A stretch of DNA of 64,000 nt, taken from Lycorma delicatula. Taxonomy: Eukaryota; Arthropoda; Insecta; Hemiptera; Fulgoridae. The translations under genes were made by a program, and so were the position numbers. Shown here piece by piece: positions 23,770 to 36,700 of the stretch (position 1 is the stretch's first letter; each line of letters opens with the position of its first letter). The notes under the pieces are model-generated. The model worked only from the letters and a program-made list of their open reading frames with translations, was not told where the DNA came from and ran no database searches. Location of the stretch: positions 120,488,937 to 120,552,936 of the forward strand of contig NC_134462.1 in NCBI RefSeq assembly GCF_047948215.1, read 5' to 3'.

Positions 23770-26340
23770 ACATACACGCCTGATCTTTACTAAATTGCAA
23801 AAAATCCTCTGTATTTTCGGACAATATTCTCCCCAAGCCGGAATAGATCATTAATTTATTTGTTTTTTGATGCCAATCATTTAATCGCTCTTTGGTTTGA
23901 TATAACTCTTCTGATCTTAATTTTCTCTTTATATTCATCATCCTCTCTTAATCTTTTTATTCTTTCCTTGGTTTTAACATTTTCTTCCTCTAGGAAGATG
24001 ATATTTATCATCTTCCTAATTATTTTATTCATCCGTTGTTGTTAACAGTTTTTTCCTTTTCATATTCATCTTCTTGTTTTTTTTAGATATATTTCTTCGT
24101 GTTATCTTTCTTTTTCTGTATGATTGTTTATTTTTAATTTTTGATTATTCACCAAATAATCCAATAATAAAAATCGAATATTTTATACCGTAAGTTCGAA
24201 ATTAACATTTGTAACCAGCATAGAGGAGTTCACTAAACGGAATAGTTTAATTATTATTAACTTTTATTTATACAACACTCTAGAAATCTGAAACTTCTCT
24301 TAATCAGTAACTCACGAAGATACTAATAATACTGATGTAATAATACGAGTAATAAAGGGACTTTTACTCTCTCCTAATATTTCATGTAAGATTGTTGAAT
24401 TAATAACTGTATATTTATTAAATGTTAATAAAAACTAATACAGTAGTAATTGTGTAACTCTCTACTTTATTAAAGAATTGGAGGATCGTATCTCACTTTC
24501 AAATGAAATAAGTTTAAATGAAGTGCAGAAAAAAATGTGTATATGTAATTTAATAGGCGTACAAAGAAGTCATGTGGTGTCTACATCAAATTTTTTTCTA
24601 TTTAGTTTTATATGATTTTTTTTATCCTTATGGATTTAATATAATGTAGGTATCAGAACAAAATGTTCTCCGAGTGTCTATCTTAGTGCAGACAACGACT
24701 AGAGGACGTTAAGATAAATAAATTATAAACGATTGTTTTTTATTACCGTAATTTGTAAATTATTATTTCATTGTAATTTTTTTTAAAAACTGGATACAAG
24801 CTAGCGATTCCACGAAAAATTATAGACCGTTGCGGATTTTTTTTTACGACTGCAATTTCTGTCGGGTTAAATGTTTTAATTGCTTTTGGGGTTCAGTTTA
24901 TTCAGATTTCAATCGATGGAGGTAGTTTCGAATGAAAAATATTTTAAGAATTATAAAATAAATTAACAAGAAACGATAAATGTAATTATTTATTGTATAT
25001 CTATTCTTATCAAGTGATTTTATTTGAATCATTTGATTTCTTTAACATTAGGAATCTTAGTTAAACTTCTTAATGTTAACGAAACATCTCCTTAATCCTT
25101 GGAAACATCCTAATGGTGATACATCTCTTCAAAAGACAGAAAGTAACATCGTTATCCTTGTTTACGGTTATAAAATCCATATATAAAAGTATACGTCATT
25201 AAACTACAGTCTCATTTTATTATTACATAGTATCATCGATGGCCTATTCAGCCACCAGACTGGAGAAAAAAATCGTGAATTACGTATTGCGTCAATAATT
25301 AATATATTTCAGTAATAATTTTGATATGTCATTCCGTGACATTTCTGAAGAGTTTAATGAGTTCTGATAGGAATTTTGTACTTTGCAGATGTTTAATATC
25401 TGCTTCGTCGATTTGGTCTCCCGGGTACATTATGTGCTTAACACCACATCACTTGGCGAACCGATATTACGTTGTCATTTCATAAATGAGGTACAGATGC
25501 CTTCCACCCGTAAGGCCTATTAATTGGTCTTGAAGGAGATGAATCAAATAAAATGCGATATATAAATGTATAATTATAACGATACATATATACAAACACA
25601 CTAACACGCACGCTGGCGCCGGTTTTGTACAAAGGAATGGAAATAATTTCACGGTATATTCCGTTGATGAAAGTAAAGGAAAACGTTCATAAATATACAT
25701 GGCAAAAAAATTGTTTCGGAACTACGGCTACCGAAAAATTTCGCCTTCATTTCTGCTCCTACGGTAACTTTTTTTTTTTTTTGTGAAAAGTAAAAGACCA
25801 ACCAAACTAAAATACAAGTAAACTAAAATTAATTATCACCCAAAAGATATATTTCACACGTTTTAGTCGTTAAAAATGCGAAATCAGTCCCAAATTCCAA
25901 CTTTTAACCTAATTATTCTTTTGTAAAAAAAACCTTAAGGACTAACTTAATACCTCATAAAAAATGCAGTTCTGACTTTCTTGGGACAACATTGCAGGTT
26001 TAATAAAGTTTTGGATATGAAAAATATAAAGAAAAAATTATTCCCAGAACTCTATCACTAACTCTGAGGATACTAGTTTAAAGCTAAAAAATTTGAGATT
26101 GAAAATCGCAATTTTCTATGTTTGAGATTATTTGTGTTTTTTTTAGGTAAAACTTTTTTACAAAATTTTTGACTATTTAATTATTAGAATTTTTTTGTAA
26201 ATAAAATAAAATTGACGCGATAAAATTTAAGAAGTCAGACTTAAATTTGTGACAAAATATAGGAGAAAATAGGTTTTCATTTTATACAATGTCGTACGAT
26301 GTACGACATTGTACATATTTAACTCGATATTAAATAATGT
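23770..26340. other. AT-rich DNA without recognised genes
   Basis: Pyrimidine-rich at 23860-24130, which may be an antisense LINE relic but could not be read. Holds perfect short-loop hairpins at 23991-24018 and 26285-26313. The minus frame 25467-25700 and others are not recognised. Confidence 0.45.
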
Positions 26341-26359
26341 ACAAAGTTCTGTTTGGGCT

Positions 26360-26674
26360 TCATTTAAAGACATTTGCAAAACAAAAACCCGACAATTACC
26401 GCGATATTTTTAAACTAATTCTTACTTCATATAGAGCTATAGGATTTAATATGTCTTTGAAAATATATTTCCTTCACATCTGGATTTTTTCCCGGACAAC
26501 CTCGAAGACGTAAGTGAAGAACACGGTGAACGTATCCACCAAGACATTTCGGTGATGGAAAGCCGCTATAAAGGGAAATGAAATACTAACATGCTAGCCT
26601 ATTACTGTTGGACAGTAATTCCGAATGTGCCTGAGGCTATTTATAAAAGAAAAGCATCAGTGAAATCATTCTAA
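26360..26674 (+). pseudogene. Decayed fragment of a recurrent repeat-encoded protein
   Basis: Two frames joined by a shift near 26400 read WASFKDIC, then DNYRDIFKLILTSYRAIG, FNMSLKIYF, SHLDFFPDNLEDVSEEHGER, IHQDISVMESRYKGK, a stop, NTNMLAYYCW and KRKASVKSF followed by TAA at 26672-26674. I recognise this order of motifs as the C-terminal end of an uncharacterised protein found in many copies in insects and other invertebrates, probably carried by a mobile element. I cannot name the element with certainty. The stop after YKGK sits where the family has tryptophan (TGG to TGA), so the copy is dead. The nearby frames 26637-26837 and 26768-27007 are unrelated chance frames. Confidence 0.65.
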
Positions 26675-26679
26675 CACAG

Positions 26680-29600
26680 GTATGGCCATGCAAATTATAA
26701 ATTTTACAGATTTTAACTATATTCTCCCTTAATTTTTTTTTGAAGCGTAATTTATTGAAAACTAAGGGTGACAGAAAAATTTTATTTACTGATCTGTAAT
26801 GTACGCAAAAAAAGTAATTCAAAAAATGGTATAACATTAAAAGTTTATTTTGTCAATCAGTGTAATCGACCAAATCGATTTTCTTCAAATTTAGCTCAAA
26901 TATTTCTATATGTGGGGCATTGTTTATATTTATTTATCCAAATTCGTCAAGGGGCGGATGATATCGTGATAAAGCCAATTTTATTTTCTTATTTTAGCCT
27001 CTGTTGAAGTGGGCGTTAGATTTAGAGAAAACTTTACTTAAGAAAATTTGTTAAGTTTACCCTATATTTTAAGAAAAAAAATTTCTTAAAATTTATTCCC
27101 CGCCTCTAAAAAATATATATCTTTAATTTAATGTTATGAAAAAAAAGTTTTTTTGTATATTTTTTTTTTATGACTAAAAGGGTAATTAAAATTAAAGTAG
27201 CTTTACGCCTATATTATATTCCGGGCCGTAACTGAGGAGCGATCTTTTTTATTAGTATCGTAAAAGTTATTCTTTACTTTTTCAATATTTTTAAACGGTT
27301 TTCTTTTAAATTTTATTCAGTAGGGATCACTCTTTTTTAATTAAAATTTTCCCACAGAATAAGGAAGCCCCTATTACCAAAGATTCTTTTTATTTGAAAT
27401 TTGGGAATTCTTTTTGTCCGACTCAAATTTTACCTGTTAAGTATATAAAGAATTTTATATCTAGAAGTACAGGTCTTAATCGCTTTCCATGAACGTAATG
27501 ATGGCCGATATTCACCTATTTCCTGTGAGATACGTAATTACGCTGTAAAGGTTTAGTATATATAGACGGTTTTTTTGTTTGGCGAGCGAATAGCATAAGT
27601 TTTTTAACCGGAAGCCACGTTTAACAAATTATTGTAATATATATATGAACTCGGGACGATTCGGCTAGGTAAAGAAAAACACGAAACCGCTTGATCGTCA
27701 TATGTTTACTGGTTAATGTAGTGCTAGTTATTTTGTAAAATTCCAGTGTTATTGTTTAAATTAATCTTTGTTTCTGACATATTTTACACTTTATATTAAT
27801 CTATACGTATCGTTCAAATAAACTTTAAGATATTTTGCTTCGATCGAAATAAAAGAATAAAAAATAGGTTTTTTGGAATCAATATTTTAATTCACGATAA
27901 ATTAGAAATACAAATTTTTCGATTATTTTTGTTTCTTCGCTGAAGAAAAAATTAATAAATCGTAAGGGTATTGAAAGAACGGGTTAAATACTTTACGGTT
28001 TTTTAAACTTTAAATGGAAAAGTTATTTTCAATGCTTCCTAAAGGTAATTTCAATAATTTTGAATTGGAATATTTAGAAGTTATAGTTAGGTAATATTTA
28101 TAAACCTATAATTTTCCGAATTTCCAATAAAGGATTATATAAACAGTTCGGTTTGTTTGTTCGAATAGGTACCTACTTTATGTGAGAACTTAAAAGTTGA
28201 AAGATTTTCCTGGATTTCAACTATACTGTTATAAATTTTTAAATAGAATTTGGATTTTATATGATTTCTTTTCAAATTTATCCTCTGTTTTTTAACTGTT
28301 AAAAATTACAGTTTGTTTTTAGGTAATGAATATTTTTTTTTAACAAGAAAATATTAAATTTGAATAAATAAAGGTATTTTGTGTCATTTTTGGTAAATAG
28401 TAAAACTAAATTGATTTAACAAAAATAAAGTTTTTGATCGCATATTACTGGAATGCGGTTGCTTACTGTTATCGTAAAACAGTAACATAATTAAATTCCA
28501 GCGAGCAAAGTTTGGAAACATTTATAACAAGAACATTCAAAATCAAATTAAAAGTAAACATCCCTTTAATTGGATTTGAACCTAGGTCTTGCTACAATTT
28601 AAGATACTAAGATTTAAGATAATCGTTATAACATTATAACGATTACATTAAAGTTAATTTAGTTACCGATAGCGTAAAATAGTTGATCATAAAAATAAAA
28701 TTATATATAAAGTAAAATTTGTAATTAATATAAAAATTTTAAATAAATATTAAAATTCAGAAATGTAACAGACATCGCCTATAATTTAAAATTGATTAAA
28801 TTTATGCGTTTATTTGTTTAAACCTGAAATCACTTATTGTTTGTACAACACAAACATTTTTTTTTTTAAATCTTAAAAAAATATTGGGCTAAATAGTTTC
28901 AATATTTAACGATGGACTATTTATATCAGAAATACAACGTGGATCGGTAGCGATCCTTTAACAAGCAGGCTTATCGGATTGTAAATGATAGGTTATAGTC
29001 CAGTTTCATAAAATAATAAATTATATATTTAGGTTTATATTATAGAAATTCATTCATTTTAGTAAACAATTGTGTAAAGTCCAAAACTACGTGATTTCTT
29101 GTTTTTATCGGTTTGGTATATAGCTTTTATTTTATCTTTTTTAAATATGATATTCTCTTGTATTGTTCGTTTGGATGTATTTTTAAGTTCACTTTTTCTC
29201 AACTATTGCAATAAATAATGAAATAAATTATCTGTCAAAAATGACCCATCGATGTGCTGTATATGTATTTATATACACATTTTTTTTCTCACTCGGGAGC
29301 CGTGAAACCTCGAGTTTCGGCAGAAAACCAGTTAAAGATGTGTGTGTGTGTGTGTGTGTCGACATTGCTTAGTATCTGAGGAACGAGTTCATGTAGAAAT
29401 TTTTAATTTGTTAGGATGACTCTGCGCATGGATCACTGATTCCATTAATTGTTTTTTAAATCCGTTGTTAAGGGTTGGTGATGCGGTTAAGGAGTGTTGT
29501 ATCTCGATAAAATGCTGGAAGATTAAATCTTTTTTTTTAAAAAAACACCTCTTCTCTGTAATATTTCAAATATATAAATTTCAGTTAATTTTAGATTTAA
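26680..29600. other. AT-rich DNA without recognised genes
   Basis: The stretch 26840-27130 has phrases (caaattcgtcaaggggcgga, ccccgcctct) like those in repeat family Y and may be a distant relative. A hairpin lies at 28620-28645. A TG microsatellite lies at 29339-29359. No gene could be supported. Confidence 0.45.
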
Positions 29601-29604
29601 ATAA

Positions 29605-29850
29605 TTCTATAGTAATTTAATAATTAATCATTCTATAATACGTTTTACGAGGTGAAAGCCTTAGCAAATAATGTACTGGCAGATTTAATGCGGTGGCTGC
29701 GGACGCGAGGTCTTTGAAGTATCTACGCGTAAAACCGAAATTTTTATTCCAAGGTTTTCGGTTAAACTGGATGGCACGATGACACCTTGGTGTTTGGCTC
29801 GATAGCACGAGGGGGTTTACAACACACGTAACGAATATATGCCAAAAGGC
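29605..29850. other. Unrecognised segment with a short minus open frame
   Basis: The minus frame 29617-29808 (61 residues before AT-rich sequence, containing NRKPWNKNFGFTRRYFKDLA) has a more protein-like composition than chance frames nearby, but no family is recognised and there is no supporting context besides the adjacent LINE fragment on the other strand. Confidence 0.2.
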
Positions 29851-29854
29851 CTAG

Positions 29855-30590
29855 AGATTGACTTCAGCTGTTGCCAAACTCATGGGGAATGTTAGGGGTA
29901 CTAGAGCCTCCAAAAGAAGGATTATTGCGGCTACGGTTACCTCCGTAATCATTTATGCAGCACCGGTGTGGTGTGAAACCCTTAAAATTAAGCGTAATAA
30001 ACGTAGGATTAATAGTGTCTATCGAAGGCTTGCACCCAGGGTGGCGCAGGCGTACAGATCAGTGTAGCTGGAGGCGGTGCTGGTGATAACGGAAATTCCA
30101 CCGGTGGACTGCTGACGGTTGAACGTCTGGAAATATATGAGGGTAGAGACGCCGCGGTTGCCAGGAGAAAGTTCATCGAAAAATCGCGAGGAGATGGGGC
30201 GACGCGGTTACCGGTAGGTGGACCTTCAGGTTGATACCGCGGATCAAGACCTGGATCTAGAGGAGACATGTGGAGGTGGACTTTTGGACGGCCTAATGGC
30301 TTACGGGTCATGGATCTTTCGAGGTCTACCTCCATGCCAAGGGCAGGCGTAGCTCACCTCTATGTTGCTACGTGACGACGAGGATGACGTAGAACATACT
30401 TTTCTCAGATGTTCAAGATGGGCTTCGGAGCAACCCTTTGATAGGGCGGTTTCACATGAGGAGGTGATTGAGAGTATGATCGGCTCGGATGTAGGTTGGG
30501 ACAAGTGCTCGAGTTGGTTCAAAAGAGTTTTCTCCGTGAAATTACAAGAAGAAAGAGAATAGGGTAGTGCGGAGCCCCGAAGAAAAGACG
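29855..30590 (+). pseudogene. R1-like LINE, 3' part of the reverse transcriptase ORF, broken
   Basis: Plus-strand frames, with several stops and shifts, read SAVAKLMGNVRGTRASKRRI, VTSVIIYAAPVW, RINSVYRRLAPRVAQAYRSV, and after decayed sequence DDEDDVEHTFLRCSRW, followed by a helix ending KRVFSVKLQEERE and TAG (30560-30562). This is the order of the post-palm and C-terminal zinc-finger-like region in R1-clade LINEs. The 3' end lies near 30590, where it abuts an RTE-type LINE fragment on the opposite strand. The minus frames 30009-30335 and 30301-30522 are antisense shadows. Confidence 0.7.
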
Positions 30591-30591
30591 C

Positions 30592-31680
30592 CTTTTCTTC
30601 AGGTTTTTAAATCCCAATCTACATTTCATTATCACTAAATTATGGTCGCTACCAATGTCTGCTCCTGGATATGATTTGCAGTCGACGAGTTGATTTCTAA
30701 ATCTTTGTTTAATCGTGATATAATTTATCTGATATCTTGCAGCATCCCCCTGCTTTTTCCACGAGCATATTCTTCTTTTTTTATGATTTCTTAACTGGAT
30801 GTTTGCGATTACTAAATTCGTGCAAAACTCAATAAGCCGGTCCCCTCTTTCATTTCTTTGCCCAGCCCGTATTTACCGACAATATTTTCTTCCTTGCTTT
30901 TTCCTATGCTTGCATTCCAATCTCAAACTATTATTAAATTTTCACCCCCTTTTATGTGTTTAATTGCTTCATCAATTTCTTCGTATACACCTCAACCTCA
31001 TCATCATCGTGGGCACTTGTAAGCATATATTTAAAAAATCATAACCTTTTTGAAATACTCTTCCCTATCAGCTTGTTCATTACGAATCCTACTCCTGCTT
31101 GCCCTTTATTTGACGGTGAGTTAATTACCCTAAAATCATCTGACTTCAAGTCGTTTTTCTCTTCCCTCCGAACATCGCTAATTCCTACTAACATCTACAT
31201 TTAACTTACCCATTTCCTTCTTTAAATTCACTGACCTTTTTTAGACATCTAACATTCTACGCTCCGACTCATAGAATGTTATTTTTTTATTATCTGGTGA
31301 CCCTTCCTTAGTAGTCCCCACTCACAGATCCGAACGGGGGACTAGTTTACCTCCGAATTATTTTACCATCTTTGTTACATGAAAAAGCAGAGAGCTGCAT
31401 TTTCTTGGAAAAAAAACAGCCGTAGTTTTGAATGGCGTTCAGCTGCTCAGTACTCAGAAGATTGAGTGATGTTGATATGGCCGTTTAAGACCTCCTGACC
31501 TACGCCCTCAACTACTGAACAAACAGCTATTGAAAGATCTGCTCCTCTTTCAGGAATCAATCGTAGTCTTGCTGTCAACAGATACCTCTCCGATATGGTT
31601 GCACTTCGGTCCAGCTACTCTGTATCACTGAGCACTCAAGCCCCTCACCATCGGCAAGGTCTTAAGATTCATAGAGAGAG
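30592..31680 (-). pseudogene. RTE-type LINE copy 2: 5' leader and endonuclease part only
   Basis: Aligns on the minus strand with 59392-60564 of the full-length copy. Shared phrases include ttttcttcaggtttttaaat, ggtcgct.ccaatgtctgctcc, gatttctaaatctttg, ggtcccctctttcat, gttcattacgaa.cctactcct, gatccgaacgggggactag and cactgagcactcaagcccc. It keeps the element's 5' end near 31680 but lacks everything after the endonuclease domain. Multiple frameshifts destroy the ORF. The plus frame 30956-31204 is antisense to it. Confidence 0.8.
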
Positions 31681-31684
31681 TATA

Positions 31685-32355
31685 ATTTATATTTATTGTA
31701 ATTAATCGTCTCTGAACTAACGATGGTATTATTTTAGATTCATTTGTGTAGCTTCATTTTGTTTTGTTTTTCACAAATTCTTTTTTAAATACAGTAATAC
31801 CGTGTTTACATTTTTACCGTTATAAAATATCAGAAAAAATAATGAAAACATGAAGAAAAAATGTCAGTATGCCGAATACTATGTCAACAGATCGGCTAGT
31901 TCTATGAATAACTAAATAACCTAATAATGTTAAGTTATTTTATATCAACGTTTTGTATTTTAGTATTATGATTTAAATCTCATAATATATTACAATTTCT
32001 TGATTATTGATTTTTATTTTATTTTAATTACGTATTATAGACATAACTTATACATGTAAATAAATATATATTTTATCAAAATTAGCATATTTGGCGATAA
32101 ATACAAATTTTTTTTTGAAAAAGTTCGAATATCTTTCCATTAAACCGCTGTCCTTGTATAACTGGTTTTATTTCAATGCAAATTATATTAAAATATATAT
32201 ATATTTCTTTTATATTCATATTATTTACTCAAATATTTCCTTTTATTGTATAAATTGTGAAAACAGTTGATGTGTTATAAAAATATAAATTTATATAAAA
32301 ATTTTGTTCATTAAATGATCGGCTGTTTAATTTAGTAGTAATACATTACCTTTTG
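31685..32355. other. AT-rich DNA between two transposons
   Basis: No open frame or repeat recognised; contains short TA runs near 32191-32200. Confidence 0.5.
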
Positions 32356-32360
32356 GAAAT

Positions 32361-33712
32361 ACGAGGTCTGTAAATAAAGTAATGAGACTGATTTAGAAAA
32401 ACTTTTATTTAAAATCCAGTTATACATGGACTCAACCACCTTTTCAATAGCCTTCACTCAATCACCTTCTTAATAGTTCTTTATGGAAAACCACGCAACG
32501 CTTCAAACGGTTTTCCCAGTCTTCATAAGAGTGTTGGAACTTAGAAACCGGAATATCCTTCAGATTACATTTTTCAGGTTACATTTTTTTAATGTTTTAT
32601 ACTGTTCCAAAATGGTGGTCTTTACGGTGTTTTTTTTAAAGTCAGGAACAGGAAAAAGTCGGAGGGACTCAAATCAAGTGATTAAGGTGGTTGAGGAACT
32701 ACAGGAATGTTTTTCTTTGCCAAAAACTCATTAATTGAGAGTGCAGTTTGACAAAGTGCATGGTCACGATGCTGCATCCTGTTGCCGTTGATGGCTCTTC
32801 TAGCGCCGGCCACTGTTTTCCGCAGTCTTTCAATAATTTCTCGGTAAACATTTGATTTACAGTCTGTCCTGTAGGCAAAAATTCCTTTTAGACAATGCAA
32901 TTACTCTCGAAGAAACAAATCAGCGTGGTTTTGATTTTTGATTTGCCCATTTTTACTTTTTTGGGACGTGGTGAGTTTGAAGTGTGCCACTCCTTGCTCT
33001 GGCGTTTTGTTTCTGGGTCGTACTCAAATATCCAAAATTCATACCAGTAATAACATTTTTTAGAAAATCAGGATCGGTTTCAATTCGCCGTAGAAGATCG
33101 CGGCACACTTCTTTCATGTTGTTTTTCTGTTCAATAGTGAGGTTTTTTGGGACCAATTTTGCACAAATTTTTTCATGTCCAATTCGTTTGTCAAAATTTG
33201 ATGGACTGTGGTACGATTTAAATTCAATTGTTCTACAATCATTCTGACAGTTATTCGCCGGTCGTACCGTATCATGTCTCTGATTTGCTCAATATTATTG
33301 TCACTTTTTGAAGTTAACGGTCTTCCAGATCGTGGATCATCTGCAACTGATTCCCGGCCATCTGAAAATGATTTAAACCACCTAAAATCTTGGGCTCGTG
33401 ATAGAGCGTTATTTCCATACGCCTTTTTCAATTGTGAAAATGTTTCAGTAGTATTCTCACTGAGTTTACCACAAAACTTTATTGTATAACGTTGCTCATA
33501 ATTAGTATCACTCATTTTTGTAACGCACAATAAAAACTCGTTTCACAAAAAGTTTGTTTACGTCTCACACAACTATAGACTAAAAATATTAATATCCAAT
33601 ATAAATCAGCTGTTCATATAACCGTATGTTTACCAGTAACTTTACAGTGTTGTTACTATGGCTGCCAAAAAAAAAACAAACTAGTCCCATTACTTTATTT
33701 ATAAATTTTGAT
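32361..33712 (-). mobile_element. Mariner transposon (DD34D), nearly full length, inactive
   Basis: Terminal inverted repeats can be seen: cgaggtctgtaaataaagta at 32363, and, on the opposite strand at the right end, a diverged version that keeps taaataaagtaatg-gact (33684-33704). The length of about 1.35 kb is normal for mariner. The transposase relic inside runs on the minus strand. A TA dinucleotide precedes the left terminus; the right terminus is more diverged. Confidence 0.85.
32480..33530 (-). pseudogene. Mariner transposase, broken by a frameshift and a stop
   Basis: The N-terminal DNA-binding part is open from 33530 to about 33114: a start-like MSDTNYEQRY, then FSQLKKAYGNNALSRAQDFRW and RSGRPLTSK (linker), and ITVRMIVEQLNLNRTTVHQI (second helix-turn-helix). 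It shifts frame near 33120 and again at the first catalytic aspartate: the codon context after NVITG (near 33042) has lost one base, so the expected D-E-x-W is out of frame. The second aspartate survives (MQHRDHALCQTALSI). After NIPVVPQPP a TAA (32682-32684) replaces the usual tyrosine. The third aspartate survives (LSPSDFFLF, codon 32658-32660), exactly 34 residues after the second. Plus frames 32984-33489 are shadows. Confidence 0.85.
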
Positions 33713-33714
33713 AT

Positions 33715-36700
33715 TTTTAATTTTAAAAATTTTGAAAATTATAAATTTTCTTCACCCTCTCTAAATGATTAATCTTTTTTTTGTTTACTTGCCTGTGCGG
33801 TTCTGTACTAGATTTAAATAAATAATTCTCTGGAAGAAGAAATTTAACCAAATAAAAGTAGATACTATTTATTTATTAAAACAACTTTTTTTTTGAGTAT
33901 GTTCTGGATGTTATATAAATACATTTTTTTGAGTTAATATCATTAGAAGCTAAGTTTAACGTGGTATTATAGAATAATGGATTGTTACAGCGTAACAGGA
34001 AGTCCTTTTGATATTCAAAGTATTTTCTCACAAATATTTATGAAAATTTGAAAAACTTGTGGAAAAGGACAATACATATTCCTCATTTCGTATAGCCTTT
34101 GCTCATGATCGGTAGTAGTCAACGTCTTCGTTTTTCTACCCTCATTTTTTTATATTTATTAAGACGCATTTCTTTATCGGTTTTTCTTTGTTTTACAAAC
34201 CGGTCTTTTTTCATTCTAGCAGTATATTTTGTCGGCTTAATCCTTTTTTAAATATTTACCTGCTCCGTTGAAACTACGTTTGCAAATTAGCTCCGTAAAA
34301 GATAAGTTATAGTAATTTATTTCTTTACAATATTTTTCCTACGCTTTACTATCGTTGTTGCGCTTATATAACCCTTAAATTAAAAGAAGTACGCGCTAAT
34401 AGTTTTCTTTCAGAGTAATGATGTTTGATATACGGCAAACTATCACTCTCGTTGCGCTTTGCAAGCCGACATAAGATTGTGCGTTCGACTAAGTAAATAA
34501 GATAACGGGGTTCCATTTCGGTTCTGATTTTCTGTGTTAAACCTGGTATTAAATAATTGTTATTCCTGAAAACAGTTTGTCATTTTTAGGAGGGTTCTGA
34601 TTTAAGTAAGATCGCTTAAAACATTACGAGGTTATAAAGTGCATAAGAAAACCGGTTTAAAAACACACAGACCGGTAAAAAACAACAATATTTGAAAATT
34701 AGATTTTCGAGTCGTTCTTCAGTTAGGCGTAATTTAAGATCGAAAAGATTTGAGCCGAGCAAGTTAGAAGCGCGGTTTTTATGATACTGCAAATTAGATC
34801 GTTGAGGTTTCATTATGTGCGGTATCTTCGTAAATAACAACCGACTTAAAAAAATATTAAAATGCTAAAACCCAGATTAAATTAACAAAAAATCTGTTTT
34901 CTTGCGCACAACTCCGCAAGATTTTATTTCTTTTAATGCGTTTTGTTTAGATTTTTTTTGTTTGCTGCAAAATAAAATAAAAAGCGAGTTAATGAGAAAA
35001 GACAGGAATATGAATGATACAGGGGATTTATATGTTGAAGGAATTGGACATGTTATTGTTAATTTTACTGTACGATTTTTCAGCGTACCGTAAAAAAAAA
35101 TCCACATCTGTAAAAATTAAATTTTATTTCTGTTTGCTGTTCTATATCAATTTCAAGTTATTTTATACTTTAAATAATTTATTTTCAGGGAAGAAATAGC
35201 TATCAACCCTTATTACTCTGATAGGAGGGGGGGGAGTAATATTTTAGATACTTAAAAATCAAATAGTTAATCGTTATAATATCTCAAAATAATACCACTG
35301 GAAGTTTTTTTTTTAATTTTTAATGATTTTATAAATTTTAATTTGAAATTTTAATGAGTGCATAAAAATTTGAATTTTTGAATAGTTGAATTACGTTTAA
35401 AAGGGTTCGATTTTAATAACAAATCGTTAACGATAAAAGTAATTTTCAATTTTGTTTCTGTATGCATTGTTACGTTTTAAGATCTGCACAAAGGAGAGAA
35501 ATTTCAACAATAACATTAACATTTTTACTGCATTTTTAAGATATGTTTCAGAGTTCATTTCACGCTTTCATAGTCAATATATAAGAAATAAAATATGTAA
35601 CGTATTGATTTATTTTTTTTGTTGGTTTTTCTTTTTTTGAAATACGCCGCTCTACATTATGACCGCTACAATTGTATCTATATACCTGAATACGCCCCCT
35701 TTACTGTAATCTGCATTAGAATTCGTTACAGTTGGTAACAAAAATCTGTTGCAAAACACCCATGGGTGCTAGAATTGTATAATTATAATATTTTGTATCG
35801 AGGCGATACAAAACATAAAATAGTACATATACGGAACAGCTTAAGGGTTTTATTTTCTTTTTTGGCAAACAGTTTTCAGTCGAAGCGTTCATTAATTTAT
35901 TATTTTCTGTTACGGTTTTCAGTTTTAAAATAATTTTGTTGTTGGCGCGACTTAAAAATGCTGTACAGTGTTACATTTTCTATGAAGTATGATCTGTTTC
36001 ATAATGTATTTGAAATTATTAATTTTCTAGTTAAATTTAAAGAACTTTTAAAAACTCATTTTTTTACAGTAAATAAAAATTTATTATTAAATAATTTACA
36101 CTCTTTTATACTTATTTTATACACATCTTTATCGTTATTTAACCTAAAACTGGTTTTTAAATACGACCCCGTCGTCTTTCTTTGTTGTTTTACAACGTTT
36201 CGTTAAAAAAAATAAAACGCTTATAAAGAAGAAAAAAGTAAAATACTAGTCCGTTTACTATCTTCTAAAAAAATTATCATCTAAAAAAATTATATATATT
36301 AGTAATAAAAGATATTTGCATTTAATATTCCTTTTATATTTTATAAAAACTGGGTAATTTTTTTTCTTTTGTTGTCGGATTTTAAGAGTATATTTAATGA
36401 CGCGGTTTTTCTTTTCATAATATAATTTGTTACACATCGTAAAATTTTAGATACTCGAAGACTTAATTAAAATCAAAATTTACTTATTTTTCTACATCAA
36501 GTTTTAGTGCGCTTTAAAGATCTTTTTTTAAATTAAGTTACAGTTTTAAATATAAATATGAAGAATGAACTTTTAAAATAAAATATTTTATTTTCCTTAC
36601 TGTTTTTATAAAAAAACTTACTAAGTAATCGACGATCTTCTAAAGCTTATTGTTATAAATTTGTCATTTTACACTTACGTATACGTACGTGCATGTTTCG

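Noticed and set aside
28545..28645. Possible minus-strand tRNA or SINE with B box GGTTCAAATCC (28572-28582)
   Set aside because: No A box at the right distance and no tRNA stems; the region where it should be is occupied by an AT-rich hairpin.
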